64,000 bases of DNA from Herbaspirillum autotrophicum (GCF_001189915.1 NZ_LFLS01000005.1:62001-126000), one strand, 5' to 3'; positions 32,780 to 44,799 are shown, counted from the first letter of the stretch. Made by a program: numbers and translations. Notes: a model not told the origin generated them from the sequence alone.

Positions 32780-33310
32780 ATGCGAATGTTGCCCAGAATG
32801 ATGCCTTTCTACCGTAGCTCTGCGTTGATACTGCTTGCACTGACCGCTGCCCTGTCCGGCTGCGCGTCCAACAAACTTGCCAAAAATGATAACGCGGCAG
32901 AACCGAGCGGGGTACAGGTAACTGGCAATAGCAGCAACCTGTTCGGTTTCCTCAAACCGTACCGTATCGATATTCAGCAAGGAAACTTCGTTTCCCGCGA
33001 AATGGTTGCGCAATTGAAGCCCGGCATGACGCGCGAGCAGGTGCGCTTTGTACTCGGCACACCATTGCTGACCGATGTGTTCCACGCGGACCGCTGGGAT
33101 TATGAATTCCGCCTGGCCAAGGGCAACGGCCAGATCATGACCAGCCGGGTTTCTGCCTTCTTCAAGGATAACCTGCTGGAACGCTATGAAGGCGGCAGCG
33201 ATCTGCCGACGGAACAGGAATACCTGTCACTGATCGCCGGCACCCGCGGCGGCTCCATTCCAGAAACTTCAACTACCGCGCCGGTCGCGCCGTTGATCAA
33301 CAACAAATAA
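32780..33310 (+). CDS. bamE: Outer membrane assembly lipoprotein BamE
   Basis: The 176-residue lipoprotein has a signal peptide with lipobox LSGC (Cys at about residue 28) and the SmpA/OmlA domain: YRIDIQQGNFVSREMVAQLKPGMTREQVRFVLGTP and DVFHADRWDYEF. It belongs to the BAM complex that inserts outer membrane proteins. It is divergent from fur, and dapB follows after 3 bases. Confidence 0.96.
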   Translation: MRMLPRMMPFYRSSALILLALTAALSGCASNKLAKNDNAAEPSGVQVTGNSSNLFGFLKPYRIDIQQGNFVSREMVAQLKPGMTREQVRFVLGTPLLTDVFHADRWDYEFRLAKGNGQIMTSRVSAFFKDNLLERYEGGSDLPTEQEYLSLIAGTRGGSIPETSTTAPVAPLINNK

Positions 33311-33313
33311 CAC

Positions 33314-34120
33314 ATGACGCAATTGAAAATCGCAGTGGCCGGCGCGTCCGGCCGCATGGGACGCATGCTGATCGAAGCCATTCAACTGGCTGACGATGCG
33401 GTTCTGGCCGGCGCTCTGGATGTGCCGGGTTCGCCTTTTCTCGGCACCGATGCCGCCGCGTTTCTGGGCAAACCGGCCAATGTCGTCATTGAGTCCGATT
33501 TCGCCAAAGGCCTGGCCAACGCCGACATCCTGATCGACTTCACGCGCCCTGAAGGCACGCTCAGGCATCTGGAATACTGCGCAGCGCACGGCATCAAGAT
33601 GATCATCGGCACCACCGGCTTCGACGCCGAAGGCAAGGAAATCATCGCCGCCGCCGGTAAAAAAACGGCGGTCATGTTCGCGCCCAACATGAGTGTCGGC
33701 GTCAACGTCACCATGAAATTGCTGGAACTGGCCGCGAAGAGTTTTTCGCACGGCTACGATATCGAAATCATTGAAGCCCACCATCGCCACAAGGTCGATG
33801 CCCCGTCCGGCACCGCGCTGAAAATGGGTGAAGTGATCGCCACCGCGCTGGACCGCAAGCTCGATGATGTCGCGGTCTACGCCCGCGAAGGCGTCACCGG
33901 CGAACGCGATCCGTCGTCGATCGGCTTTTCGGCAATCCGTGGCGGCGATATCATCGGCGACCATACGGTGCTGTTTGCCGGCATTGGCGAGCGCATTGAA
34001 ATTACGCACAAATCCTCCAGCCGCGCCCCTTACGTTCAGGGCAGCCTGCGCGCCGCGCGTTTCCTGCAGGATAAGCAAACCGGCCTGTTCGACATGCAGG
34101 ACGTACTCGGCCTGAAGTAA
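33314..34120 (+). CDS. dapB: 4-hydroxy-tetrahydrodipicolinate reductase
   Basis: The 268-residue enzyme of lysine/diaminopimelate synthesis has the N-terminal NAD(P)-binding [17 protein letters not shown], the catalytic [20 protein letters not shown] (His pair and Lys) and a C-terminal [12 protein letters not shown]. It is 3 bases downstream of bamE, so the two are probably cotranscribed. Confidence 0.98.
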   Translation: MTQLKIAVAGASGRMGRMLIEAIQLADDAVLAGALDVPGSPFLGTDAAAFLGKPANVVIESDFAKGLANADILIDFTRPEGTLRHLEYCAAHGIKMIIGTTGFDAEGKEIIAAAGKKTAVMFAPNMSVGVNVTMKLLELAAKSFSHGYDIEIIEAHHRHKVDAPSGTALKMGEVIATALDRKLDDVAVYAREGVTGERDPSSIGFSAIRGGDIIGDHTVLFAGIGERIEITHKSSSRAPYVQGSLRAARFLQDKQTGLFDMQDVLGLK

Positions 34121-34322
34121 TACCGCAACCACGGCAGGCAACCCTGCCATTGCAAGTACCTCCGCTGCGCCACGACGTTTTGTGCGCAGCGGACGAATCT
34201 TTTGCCCGATAGTCACTCCAACCCATTCCGATTACACTTGTCAACGGGCCTGGCAACAGTTGATTTGCTGCTGCAATCGCTGCCGCGCCGTTCCCCCCAT
34301 CCTTTCGCAAAGAAAATCGAGC

Positions 34323-35015
34323 ATGGATCAAACCGTTGGAATAGCGCACTATTGGGCGCAAAGCGATGCCGTTTCCCACACCGTCGCCTATACCCTGCTG
34401 CTGATGTCGGTGGCCAGCTGGTATTACATCCTGTCCAAGACCTGGAGCTCGTGGCGCATCCGCCGCAGCAGCAACGCCCTCGACGGCTTCTGGAAAGCGC
34501 CGACCGTACAGGACGCCATCGCCATCATGCAACGCTTCGACAGCGAACAAGTCTATACCCCGCTGGCACGCCAATCGGTCGAAGCCGCCAGCATTTCCTC
34601 CAAACAACAAACAACCCCGTCACTGAATGCCGCCACCGATCCCGGCGAACTGATCACGCGCACCTTGCGACGCGAAATCAATCGCGTCTCGGCGCGACTG
34701 GAACGCGGCCTGACGTTGCTGGCATCGGTCGGATCGACCGCACCGTTCGTCGGCCTGTTCGGTACGGTCTGGGGTATTTATCATGCGCTGGCAGCAGTAT
34801 CGGCCAGCGGTACGGTGCAGATCGACAAGGTGGCCGGCCCGGTCGGCGAAGCGCTGATCATGACTGCACTCGGACTGGTGGTGGCGATTCCGGCGGTGCT
34901 GGCCTACAACGCCTTTACCCGCGTCAATCGTGTCACGCTGGCCGAGCTCGATGGTTTCGCCCATGACTTGCATGCCTATCTGACCACCGGCGAACGCGTC
35001 GGCAAGGGGGCATGA
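34323..35015 (+). CDS. exbB: MotA/TolQ/ExbB proton channel protein
   Basis: The 230-residue inner-membrane protein has three hydrophobic segments (about residues 16-34, 138-160, 180-200). The family core is LERGLTLLASVGSTAPFVGLFGTVWGIYHAL and GPVGEALIMTALGLVVAIPAVLAYN. Start ATG 34323 (MDQTVGIA) follows GAAAATCGAGC; the longer frame to 34182 is not supported. It overlaps exbD by 4 bases. ExbB is favoured over TolQ because no tolAB or ybgC is adjacent; TonB is not encoded here. Confidence 0.88.
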   Translation: MDQTVGIAHYWAQSDAVSHTVAYTLLLMSVASWYYILSKTWSSWRIRRSSNALDGFWKAPTVQDAIAIMQRFDSEQVYTPLARQSVEAASISSKQQTTPSLNAATDPGELITRTLRREINRVSARLERGLTLLASVGSTAPFVGLFGTVWGIYHALAAVSASGTVQIDKVAGPVGEALIMTALGLVVAIPAVLAYNAFTRVNRVTLAELDGFAHDLHAYLTTGERVGKGA

Positions 35016-35446
35016 TGAGTTTCGGCGGCTTCAACGATAATCAGCACCCGGCACCGATGGCCGACATCAACGTCACGCCGATGGTGGACGTGATGCTGGT
35101 ATTGCTGGTGATCTTCATCATTTCGGCGCCGCTGTTTACGCATGCGCTGAAACTGGACTTGCCGACCGCCGCATCGGCACCGGCTCCGGAAAAACCCACA
35201 ACGGTCAGCGTCGCCATCGATGCTGCCGGCAAGTTGTACTGGCAAGATCAGCCGGTCGACAAAACCACGCTCAACCTGCGTCTGGCCGAAGCGGCCAGTC
35301 GTCAGCCGCAACCGGAAGTCCAGTTGCGCGCCGACAAATCGACGCGTTACGAAATCATTGCCGACGTCATGTCGGCAGCCCAAACCAACGGCCTCGGCAA
35401 GATCGGTTTTGTTACCGATCCCAAACCCGGCCCGGAGAAAAAATAA
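35012..35446 (+). CDS. exbD: ExbD/TolR family biopolymer transport protein
   Basis: The 144-residue protein has a short cytoplasmic N-terminus, one TM helix (about residues 22-43) preceded by INVTPMVDVMLVLLVIF with the conserved proton-path Asp, and a periplasmic domain. With ExbB it uses the proton gradient to energise TonB, which would serve receptors such as those at 47-52 kb. It overlaps exbB by 4 bases. Confidence 0.92.
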   Translation: MMSFGGFNDNQHPAPMADINVTPMVDVMLVLLVIFIISAPLFTHALKLDLPTAASAPAPEKPTTVSVAIDAAGKLYWQDQPVDKTTLNLRLAEAASRQPQPEVQLRADKSTRYEIIADVMSAAQTNGLGKIGFVTDPKPGPEKK

Positions 35447-35448
35447 TC

Positions 35449-35775
35449 ATGCCCACCGCACACCTGAATGGCGAACGTATCACCGACTGGGACAGCTTTC
35501 ATACCGAATGCACAGTTGCGTTCGGCTTCCCCGAATTCTATGGCCGCAACATGAATGCCTGGGTAGATTGCCTCAGCTATCTGCGCGATGATGACGGCAT
35601 GAGCAAATTCCGGCTCAAGGACAATGAGATCCTGAATATCGAAGTCCAGCACAGCGACAAGTTGCGCCAGCACCTGCCGGAGATCATCGAAGAACTGGAA
35701 TTCTGTATCGCCGCCATCAATGAACGCTACGAAGATTACGGCGAAGCCGCCGGCCTGAAACTGGTATTGCGCTGA
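35449..35775 (+). CDS. Barstar-family protein without a ribonuclease partner
   Basis: The 108-residue protein resembles barstar, the barnase inhibitor: ITDWDSFHTECTVAFGFPEFYGRNMNAWVDCLSYL near the N-terminus is the family hallmark (F-x-x-x-x-FP-x-YYG-x-N-x-x-A-x-x-D). No barnase-like or other RNase toxin gene is adjacent. It begins 2 bases after exbD, so it is probably cotranscribed with the proton channel genes. It may neutralise an RNase encoded elsewhere or one delivered by competitors; that role is inferred. Confidence 0.85.
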   Translation: MPTAHLNGERITDWDSFHTECTVAFGFPEFYGRNMNAWVDCLSYLRDDDGMSKFRLKDNEILNIEVQHSDKLRQHLPEIIEELEFCIAAINERYEDYGEAAGLKLVLR

Positions 35776-35780
35776 CCGGT

Positions 35781-35815
35781 TGTCATGCGGCTGCGCCTTG
35801 CAGCCGGCGGATGAC
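35781..35815 (+). terminator. Hairpin after the exbBD-barstar unit
   Basis: CGGCTGC (35788-35794) pairs with GCAGCCG (35800-35806) around GCCTT, extended by GTCAT/ATGAC outer arms. There is no T run, so this is a weak or factor-dependent terminator. The rest of the 219-base gap to leuS holds only the promoter noted next. Confidence 0.4.
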
Positions 35816-35916
35816 GTCAAACGCCACGGCCAGGGCCGGATTCCGGTCAGTGGCAACATATCCGCCGGGCAATATGTGCCGCTGGCCCCGGCCACCGTTT
35901 TTCATGGTCAAACTGA

Positions 35917-38640
<2,724 letters not shown>

Positions 38641-38665
38641 CGCGACACGGCTAACGGAACCACAC

Positions 38666-39202
38666 ATGCGCATGCCTTACCGTACTTCGCCTCTTCTGAT
38701 CCGCTGGCTGCTGACGCTGCTGGCGGTGAGCATGCTCACGGCCTGCGGCTTCCACCTGCGCGGCCCGGCCAATCTGCCGTTCAAGACCATTTACCTCGGC
38801 TTCAGCGGCAACTCCTCATTGGGTACCGAGCTGACGCGCAACATTCGCGCCAGCGGCGTGGAAGTGGTGAGCGATCCGAAACTGGCGGAAGCGGTGCTGC
38901 AAGTGATCGCCGATACCCGCGAAAAGAAGATCCTGACGCTCAATACCGACGGCCGGGTACGCGAATATGCGCTGTATCAGCGCTTCAAGTTCGCGGTCAA
39001 GGATAATGCCGGCAAGGTCTTGATCGCACCGGTGGAAATCCGCCTCAAGCGCGACGTCACCTACAATGAAAATCAGGAACTGGCCAAGCAGGCTGAAGAA
39101 GGCTTGCTGTACCGCGATATGCAGACTGATCTGGTGCAGCAGATTCTGCGCCGCCTGTCGGCCACCAAAACCGGTCCCGATGATCAGAACGATCAGGAAT
39201 AA
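38666..39202 (+). CDS. lptE: LPS-assembly lipoprotein LptE
   Basis: The 178-residue outer-membrane lipoprotein supports LptD in delivering LPS to the cell surface. It has a signal peptide with lipobox LTAC (Cys at residue 27) followed by the family start GFHLRGPANLPFKTIYL. It sits between leuS (25 bases) and holA (17 bases), a conserved arrangement in proteobacteria. Confidence 0.95.
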   Translation: MRMPYRTSPLLIRWLLTLLAVSMLTACGFHLRGPANLPFKTIYLGFSGNSSLGTELTRNIRASGVEVVSDPKLAEAVLQVIADTREKKILTLNTDGRVREYALYQRFKFAVKDNAGKVLIAPVEIRLKRDVTYNENQELAKQAEEGLLYRDMQTDLVQQILRRLSATKTGPDDQNDQE

Positions 39203-39219
39203 GACATCAGGAATACCCC

Positions 39220-40239
39220 ATGCAACTGAAGCTTGACGCGCTCGATACGCATTTGACGAAGTCGCTGGCGTCGCTTTATGTGATCACCAGCGATGAGCAT
39301 TTGCTGGCGCTGGAGGCGGCCGACAAGATTCGCAAGACGGCACGCAACAATGGTTTCAGCGAACGCGACGTGCTGGTGGTCGAACGCAGTTTCAAATGGG
39401 GCGAATTGCTGGCGGCGAATCAGTCGCAATCGCTGTTCGGCGACAAGAAACTGGTCGAATTGCGGATTCCGACCGGCAAACCCGGCAAGGACGGCGGTCA
39501 GGCCTTGCAGGAATATGCGGCCAATCTGAACCCCGACAACCTGACCATCATCAGTTTGCCCAAGCTCGACTGGGCCACGCAAAAGGCAGCCTGGGTGGCA
39601 ACCCTGCAGCAAGCCAGCGTGTATATCGACATTCCGCTGGTAGAACGCGCGCATCTGCCGGGCTGGATCAGCAACCGGCTGGCAGCGCAGCAACAAAGCG
39701 CCGACCGCCAATGCGTGGACTTCATTGCCGAACGGGTAGAAGGCAATCTGCTGGCGGCGCATCAGGAAATTCAAAAGCTGGCGCTGTTGCATCCGCCCGG
39801 CAAACTGAGTTTTGAACAGGTGCACGATGCCGTGCTCAATGTTGCGCGCTATGATGTATTCAAGCTCAACGAAGCCATGCTGTCCGGCGATGTGGCACGG
39901 CTGATGCGCATGATGAACGGCCTCAAGGGCGAAGGCGAAGCGCTGCCGCTGGTGTTGTGGGCGGTGGCCGAAGAAGTGCGCACGCTGCTCAAGCTGAAAG
40001 CCGGTGTCAGCCAGGGCAAGCCGCTCGGCGTACTGCTCAAGGAATATCGGATCTGGGGTCCGCGCGAACGCCTGATGGAGCCGGCGCTGCGCCGCATCAG
40101 TCTGGCGGCGCTGCAAACCGCACTGCAAGAAGCCGCGCAGATCGACAAAATGGTCAAAGGCCTGCGCGCCAGGGCATTTTCCGGCGATGCCTGGGATGCA
40201 CTGTCGCAACTGGGCCTGAAACTGGCCCGCGGCCATTGA
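39220..40239 (+). CDS. holA: DNA polymerase III delta subunit
   Basis: The 339-residue clamp-loader subunit opens the beta clamp. Recognised segments are LYVITSDEHLLALEAADKIRK near the N-terminus, FGDKKLVELRIPTGKPGKDG, QQSADRQCVDFIAERVEGNLLAAHQEIQKLALL and the C-terminal collar domain. The AAA+ fold lacks a functional P-loop, as expected for delta. Confidence 0.95.
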   Translation: MQLKLDALDTHLTKSLASLYVITSDEHLLALEAADKIRKTARNNGFSERDVLVVERSFKWGELLAANQSQSLFGDKKLVELRIPTGKPGKDGGQALQEYAANLNPDNLTIISLPKLDWATQKAAWVATLQQASVYIDIPLVERAHLPGWISNRLAAQQQSADRQCVDFIAERVEGNLLAAHQEIQKLALLHPPGKLSFEQVHDAVLNVARYDVFKLNEAMLSGDVARLMRMMNGLKGEGEALPLVLWAVAEEVRTLLKLKAGVSQGKPLGVLLKEYRIWGPRERLMEPALRRISLAALQTALQEAAQIDKMVKGLRARAFSGDAWDALSQLGLKLARGH

Positions 40240-40272
40240 TTTAGCACACGTTACAGAACTGCAAAGAGTCTC

Positions 40273-41541
40273 ATGACGAACATCGAACAATACATGAATG
40301 AAGTCGGTCAGCGCGCACGCCAGGCGTCGCGCGCCATGGCCAAAGCCGATACCGCGCTCAAGAACCGGGCGCTGACACTGATTGCGGCCGCCATCCGGCG
40401 CGACGCCGACATTCTGCGTGCCGCCAATCAGAAAGATCTGGCGGCAGCCCGCGCCAACGGTCTCAGCGACGCCATGCTGGACCGTCTGACGCTGTCCGAC
40501 AAAGCCATCGCCACCATGGCCGAAGGCCTGGAGCAAATCGTCGCGCTGCCGGACCCGATCGGTGAAATTTCCAACATGAAATTCCGCCCTACCGGGATTC
40601 AGGTCGGCCAGATGCGCGTACCGCTGGGCGTGATCGGCATCATTTACGAGGCGCGGCCGAATGTCACCGTGGATGCTGCGGGTTTATGCATCAAGAGCGG
40701 CAACGCCACCATTTTGCGCGGCGGTTCAGAAGCGATCCATTGCAATCAGGCGCTGGCAGTACTGGTCAAACAAGGGTTGCACGAGGCCGGTTTGCCGGCC
40801 GATGCGGTACAGGTCGTGGAAACCACGGACCGGGCTGCCGTCGGTGCCCTGATTACCATGCAGCAATATGTCGACGTCATCGTGCCGCGCGGCGGCAAGG
40901 GCCTGATCGAGCGTCTGATGCGCGAAGCCACGGTACCGATGATCAAGCATCTGGATGGCATCTGCCACGTCTACATCGACGACAAGGCTGATCAGGAACA
41001 GGCACTCCGGATTGCCTTCAATGCCAAATGCCATCGCTACGGCACCTGCAACACCATGGAAACGCTGCTGGTGGAGCGTACCATTGCAGCACAGGTTTTG
41101 CCGCCACTGGCCCAACTGTATCTGACCGAAAAAGTCGAACTGCGCGCCGACCCCGAAGCGTACCGCATCCTGGCCGGCTACCCGCATCTGGCTGAAGCCA
41201 CCGAGGAAGACTGGAGCACCGAATACCTGGCGCCGATCCTGGCGGTCAAACTGGTGGACGGTCTGGATCAGGCGATCGAGCATATCAATACCTATTCCTC
41301 GCAACACACCGACAGCATCGTGACCGAAGACTACAGCCGTGCCATGCGCTTCCTGCGCGAAGTCGATTCGGCCTCGGTCATGGTCAATGCCTCGACCCGT
41401 TTTGCCGATGGTTTCGAATACGGATTGGGTGCGGAAATCGGTATTTCCAACGACAAGCTGCACGCACGCGGCCCGGTCGGACTCGATGGATTGACGTCGC
41501 TGAAATACGTCGTGCTTGGCCAAGGCCAGGTCCGCCAATAA
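40273..41541 (+). CDS. proA: Glutamate-5-semialdehyde dehydrogenase
   Basis: The 422-residue enzyme reduces gamma-glutamyl phosphate in proline synthesis. It contains [29 protein letters not shown], the catalytic Cys in [14 protein letters not shown], and [34 protein letters not shown]. It is 33 bases downstream of holA; the holA-proA linkage is common in this group. proB is not in the window. Confidence 0.98.
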   Translation: MTNIEQYMNEVGQRARQASRAMAKADTALKNRALTLIAAAIRRDADILRAANQKDLAAARANGLSDAMLDRLTLSDKAIATMAEGLEQIVALPDPIGEISNMKFRPTGIQVGQMRVPLGVIGIIYEARPNVTVDAAGLCIKSGNATILRGGSEAIHCNQALAVLVKQGLHEAGLPADAVQVVETTDRAAVGALITMQQYVDVIVPRGGKGLIERLMREATVPMIKHLDGICHVYIDDKADQEQALRIAFNAKCHRYGTCNTMETLLVERTIAAQVLPPLAQLYLTEKVELRADPEAYRILAGYPHLAEATEEDWSTEYLAPILAVKLVDGLDQAIEHINTYSSQHTDSIVTEDYSRAMRFLREVDSASVMVNASTRFADGFEYGLGAEIGISNDKLHARGPVGLDGLTSLKYVVLGQGQVRQ

Positions 41542-41583
41542 GCATTCCCCTGCCACCGCCAGCCAATCGCCAAAGGAAGCCGC

Positions 41584-42006
41584 ATGCTCTGGATCAAATC
41601 GTTGCACATCGTGTTTGTCGTCTCCTGGTTCGCCGGCCTGTTTTATCTGCCGCGCATCTTCGTCAATCTGGCGCAGGAGTCGGAAACGCTGGTGCATACC
41701 CGCTTGCTGGGCATGGCGCGCCGCCTGTATCGCTTCACCACCATCCTGTCGGTACCGGCAGTGCTGCTGGGACTCTGGCTGTATCTCGGCTACGGCATCG
41801 GCAAAGGTCCCGGCAATGGCTGGATGCACGCCAAGCTGGGTCTGGTGGTGCTGGTGATCGGTTATCACCATGCCTGCGGCTCCCTGCTCAAAAAATTCGA
41901 ACGCGGCGCCAACACCCGCAGCCATACCTGGTACCGCTGGTTCAATGAAGTACCGGTACTGTTGCTGCTGGCCATCGTGGTGCTGGTCGTGGTCAAGCCT
42001 TTCTGA
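41584..42006 (+). CDS. hemJ: HemJ-like protoporphyrinogen oxidase / CopD-family membrane protein
   Basis: The 140-residue protein has four hydrophobic helices. LWIKSLHIVFVVSWFAGLFYLPRIFV and AKLGLVVLVIGYHHACGSLLKKF match COG1981 (UPF0093), whose founding member HemJ oxidises protoporphyrinogen IX to protoporphyrin IX. The conserved His8 is present. Some databases call members CopD-family. It is 42 bases downstream of proA. The enzymatic role is supported by family; whether hemG or hemY also exists elsewhere cannot be seen. Confidence 0.8.
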   Translation: MLWIKSLHIVFVVSWFAGLFYLPRIFVNLAQESETLVHTRLLGMARRLYRFTTILSVPAVLLGLWLYLGYGIGKGPGNGWMHAKLGLVVLVIGYHHACGSLLKKFERGANTRSHTWYRWFNEVPVLLLLAIVVLVVVKPF

Positions 42007-42068
42007 CCCGCGCCGCGCAGCGACACCGAAATAAAATTACAATCAGATCATCTTTCAAGGAGCCGACC

Positions 42069-42674
42069 ATGGGCAAAATTTGTGAATACTATTTCGCACC
42101 GCATTCCCCTTTTGCCTATCTGGGTCATGCCCGGTTGCTGGAACTGGCCGCCGGGCATGACGCCCAGATCGTGGTCAAACCCTTTGACCTGAGCAAGGTA
42201 TTCGGTTTGTCGGGCGGCCTGCCGCTGGCAAAGCGCGCACCGCAGCGTCAGGCATACCGGCTCAAGGAACTGACACGCTGGAGCGAATACCTGAAGGTGC
42301 CGCTCAATCTGCACCCGACTTACTTTCCGGTCCAGAGCGATGCCGCCGCCAAACTGATCATCGCTACGCAACTGGCGCATGGCACTGCGGCAGCGCTGAC
42401 GCTGACCGGTGCCATCATGCGCGGCGTCTGGGCCGATGAACGCAATATCGCCGATGCCGATACCCTGATCGCGATTGCCAACGAACTCGATCACGACGGC
42501 CAGAATCTGTTGAAGTCATCAGAAACCGCCAGTGTGCAGGCCGAGTTTGATCGTTTCACGGACGAAGCTGCCGCCGCCAATGTATTCGGCGCGCCGTGGT
42601 ACGTGGTCGATGGCGAAGGCTACTGGGGTCAGGATCGCCTCGACTTCGTCGGCCGCGCCCTGGCATCAAAATGA
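42069..42674 (+). CDS. 2-hydroxychromene-2-carboxylate isomerase family protein (DsbA fold)
   Basis: The 201-residue protein has the thioredoxin/GST-kappa-like fold of the NahD family: EYYFAPHSPFAYLGHARLLELA at the start, PVQSDAAAKLIIATQ in the middle and VFGAPWYVVDGEGYWGQDRLDFV at the end. NahD isomerises 2-hydroxychromene-2-carboxylate with glutathione in naphthalene breakdown, but most chromosomal homologues have no known substrate. The Ser in PHSPFAY is at the expected active-site position. SD AAGGAG precedes the start. Confidence 0.88.
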   Translation: MGKICEYYFAPHSPFAYLGHARLLELAAGHDAQIVVKPFDLSKVFGLSGGLPLAKRAPQRQAYRLKELTRWSEYLKVPLNLHPTYFPVQSDAAAKLIIATQLAHGTAAALTLTGAIMRGVWADERNIADADTLIAIANELDHDGQNLLKSSETASVQAEFDRFTDEAAAANVFGAPWYVVDGEGYWGQDRLDFVGRALASK

Positions 42675-42681
42675 TTCACTG

Positions 42682-42721
42682 CCATCCGTTCACCGGTGTT
42701 TGTGCACCGGTGAACGGATGG
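42682..42721 (+). terminator. Perfect 17-bp hairpin between the isomerase and methyltransferase genes
   Basis: CCATCCGTTCACCGGTG (42682-42698) and its exact complement (42705-42721) flank the loop TTTGTG. No T run follows on either strand. It sits 7 bases after the isomerase stop, so it may be a terminator of unusual form or an mRNA 3'-end stabiliser. Confidence 0.6.
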
Positions 42722-42795
42722 TGTTCCACCCTGCTGTTTGCTGGCAACAGAGGCATCAGACTCACCAGTTTCACTACGGATAAAAGGTACCCCCC

Positions 42796-44031
42796 ATGTC
42801 ATATTCCTATTTTTGCCCCTGCCCGCGCGGGCTGGAAAACGTGCTCGCCGACGAGCTCAACGAAATTGCCCTGCTCGGACAGCCGACGCCGACCCTCAAG
42901 GTCCACAAACATGTCCCGGGCGGCGTGCATTGCTCGGGCGAACTGACCGATGCCTACCTGATCAATCTGCACTCGCGCATCGCCAGCCGCGTGCTGCTGC
43001 GCATGGCGCATGGTTCGTACAAGAATGAAAACGACATCTATGACCTGACGCTGGAACAGGAATGGGAAAACTGGTTTCAGGTATCGCACACCATCCGCGT
43101 CGATGTCACCGCCATCAAATCGCCGCTGCGCAGCCTTGAGTTCACCACGCTGAAAATCAAGGATGCGATCTGCGACCGTTTCCGCGAGCGTTTCGATGAG
43201 CGTCCTTCGATTGATACCAAAAATCCGGACATGCGTATTTCCGGCTTTGTCGATGCCCATACTTACACGCTGTATCTGGACACTTCCGGCGACGCCCTGT
43301 TCAAGCGTGGCTGGCGCGATGAAACCGGCGAAGCACCGCTGCGCGAAAATCTGGCGGCCGGCCTGTTGCGTACCAGCGGCTGGAAACCGGGCATGGTGCT
43401 GTTCGATCCGATGTGCGGCTCCGGCACCATTCTGGCCGAAGCGGCACAAATGCTGGCCGGCATCCCGGCCGGTGCGCGCCGTCGTTTTGCATTTGAAAAA
43501 TTCCACAACTTCGATGCCGCCGCATGGCAGGCAATCAAGGGCAACATCAAACCGAATCCGCTGCCAACCGTCCCGACCATTTTCGGCAGCGACATTTCCG
43601 GCGACATGATTGCCATCACCCGCCACAACCTGCGCCAGGCCGGCATCCAGTTCGACGTGCCGCTGAAACAGATCGAAGCGCAAGAAATCAAACCGCCACT
43701 CGACGCCGACGGCAATCCGGCCACCGGCATCATGCTGACCAACCCGCCGTACGGCGAGCGGATCAGCGTGCGCGGCGACAGCGCATTGCCGACCGATGAA
43801 TTGCTGACCGCCTTCTTCAGCGCCTTCAGCACCACGCTCAAACAGCGTTTCTCGGGCTGGAGCGTGTTCCTGTTCTCAGCCGATCTCGGCTTGCCGAAAC
43901 TGTTGCGTCTCAAAGAAGCGCGCAAGACACCTTTCTACAATGGCGCACTGGAATGCCGCCTGTTCCGTTTCGACATGGTCGCCGGTTACAACCGTCGCGA
44001 AGAAGCCAAGCCGAAGCCGGCACAAGAATAG
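42796..44031 (+). CDS. THUMP-domain class I RNA methyltransferase (RlmL N-terminal type)
   Basis: The 411-residue protein has an N-terminal ferredoxin-like/THUMP region (about residues 5-160) and a SAM-dependent Rossmann domain with VLFDPMCGSGTILAEAA and the catalytic LTNPPYGERI. This matches the methyltransferase half of RlmL, which makes m2G2445 in 23S rRNA. Target assignment is by family; the RlmK half is absent. AAAAGG lies 10 bases before the start. Confidence 0.92.
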   Translation: MSYSYFCPCPRGLENVLADELNEIALLGQPTPTLKVHKHVPGGVHCSGELTDAYLINLHSRIASRVLLRMAHGSYKNENDIYDLTLEQEWENWFQVSHTIRVDVTAIKSPLRSLEFTTLKIKDAICDRFRERFDERPSIDTKNPDMRISGFVDAHTYTLYLDTSGDALFKRGWRDETGEAPLRENLAAGLLRTSGWKPGMVLFDPMCGSGTILAEAAQMLAGIPAGARRRFAFEKFHNFDAAAWQAIKGNIKPNPLPTVPTIFGSDISGDMIAITRHNLRQAGIQFDVPLKQIEAQEIKPPLDADGNPATGIMLTNPPYGERISVRGDSALPTDELLTAFFSAFSTTLKQRFSGWSVFLFSADLGLPKLLRLKEARKTPFYNGALECRLFRFDMVAGYNRREEAKPKPAQE

Positions 44032-44419
44032 TCCCCGGGCTTGCACCTCGATTGAATCCGGTCTGATTGTCATCTGTCCTGCTGACCGTCAGGCCGGATT
44101 GCCACGACCTCCCGCTGGCATCCCACTCTCCCTGTCTTGACTGAATACCTGCGCAACAAGCGGCTGCGCGTTGCTGCCGGCCGGCCTCGCGTTGCGATTC
44201 GTCATCAGACCGACACCGAAAAAAACCAGTATAAGTTTCACAAAACAACGGTGATCCAGCTATTCCCAGACTGCTTTGGCTAGTTGAAACTCGCTTTTCC
44301 ATCGATTTTTTTCTGACAATGGAACGACGGCTCAGGCAAATTTATTCTTGATAAATCACCAGTACCGTTTGCTCATGAAAATCGTGGCATCTGATCCATA
44401 CCCTCAACAGGAGAAGCCT
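44032..44419. other. 388-base gap without a recognised gene
   Basis: The first half is GC-rich with no hairpin or ORF I trust. The second half (from about 44215) is AT-rich, containing runs such as GATTTTTTTC, and probably holds the promoter of the small peptide gene downstream. I see no RNA gene. Confidence 0.4.
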
Positions 44420-44641
44420 ATGAAGCTGTTACGCAAACCATTCCGTCATCTGTGCATCACCGCATTGCTGTGCGCCGGCACGCTGCAGTCATTACCGGCA
44501 GCACATGCCTCCATTCATTTCCATATGCAGTCTGCTGCCGCACATGGTCCGGCACTCAAGAGGCTGAATCAAAACCCGCTGGTTGAAGCATACAAAGCAC
44601 TGATCGGGTTCATGCAGCGCTTCGCCCCCGCCCCTTTCTGA
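44420..44641 (+). CDS. Short predicted secreted peptide, family not recognised
   Basis: The 73-codon ORF starts at ATG 44420 with AGGAG 6 bases upstream. The protein has a basic n-region (KLLRKPFRH), a hydrophobic stretch (LCITALLCAGTLQSLPA) and a signal peptidase I site after AHA (about residue 34). The mature part is about 40 residues, rich in His at the start, and ends with a putative amphipathic segment VEAYKALIGFMQRF then APAPF. I do not recognise a family. It stands alone, with large gaps on both sides and a hairpin after the stop. Confidence 0.55.
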   Translation: MKLLRKPFRHLCITALLCAGTLQSLPAAHASIHFHMQSAAAHGPALKRLNQNPLVEAYKALIGFMQRFAPAPF

Positions 44642-44664
44642 TACCCCCCGCACACACTGAACAC

Positions 44665-44692
44665 GGCCCGCAGATTGCACCTGCTGCGGGCC
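44665..44692 (+). terminator. Hairpin after the small peptide gene
   Basis: GGCCCGCAG (44665-44673) pairs with CTGCGGGCC (44684-44692). No T run follows, so terminator strength is uncertain. Confidence 0.45.
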
Positions 44693-44770
44693 GGCGGCAG
44701 TGTTGAAAAGCACGCTCAGGTTCCATCCGCATACACCGGCGCGCGCCGGCAACTGGCATTCACCGCATCA

Positions 44771-44799
44771 TTGTCAATAAAAACGGAACAATCTATCCT
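44771..44799 (+). promoter_or_regulatory. Predicted sigma-70 promoter of doxX
   Basis: TTGTCA and TATCCT are separated by 17 bases; the start site would be near 44806, about 80 bases before the DoxX gene. Confidence 0.45.
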
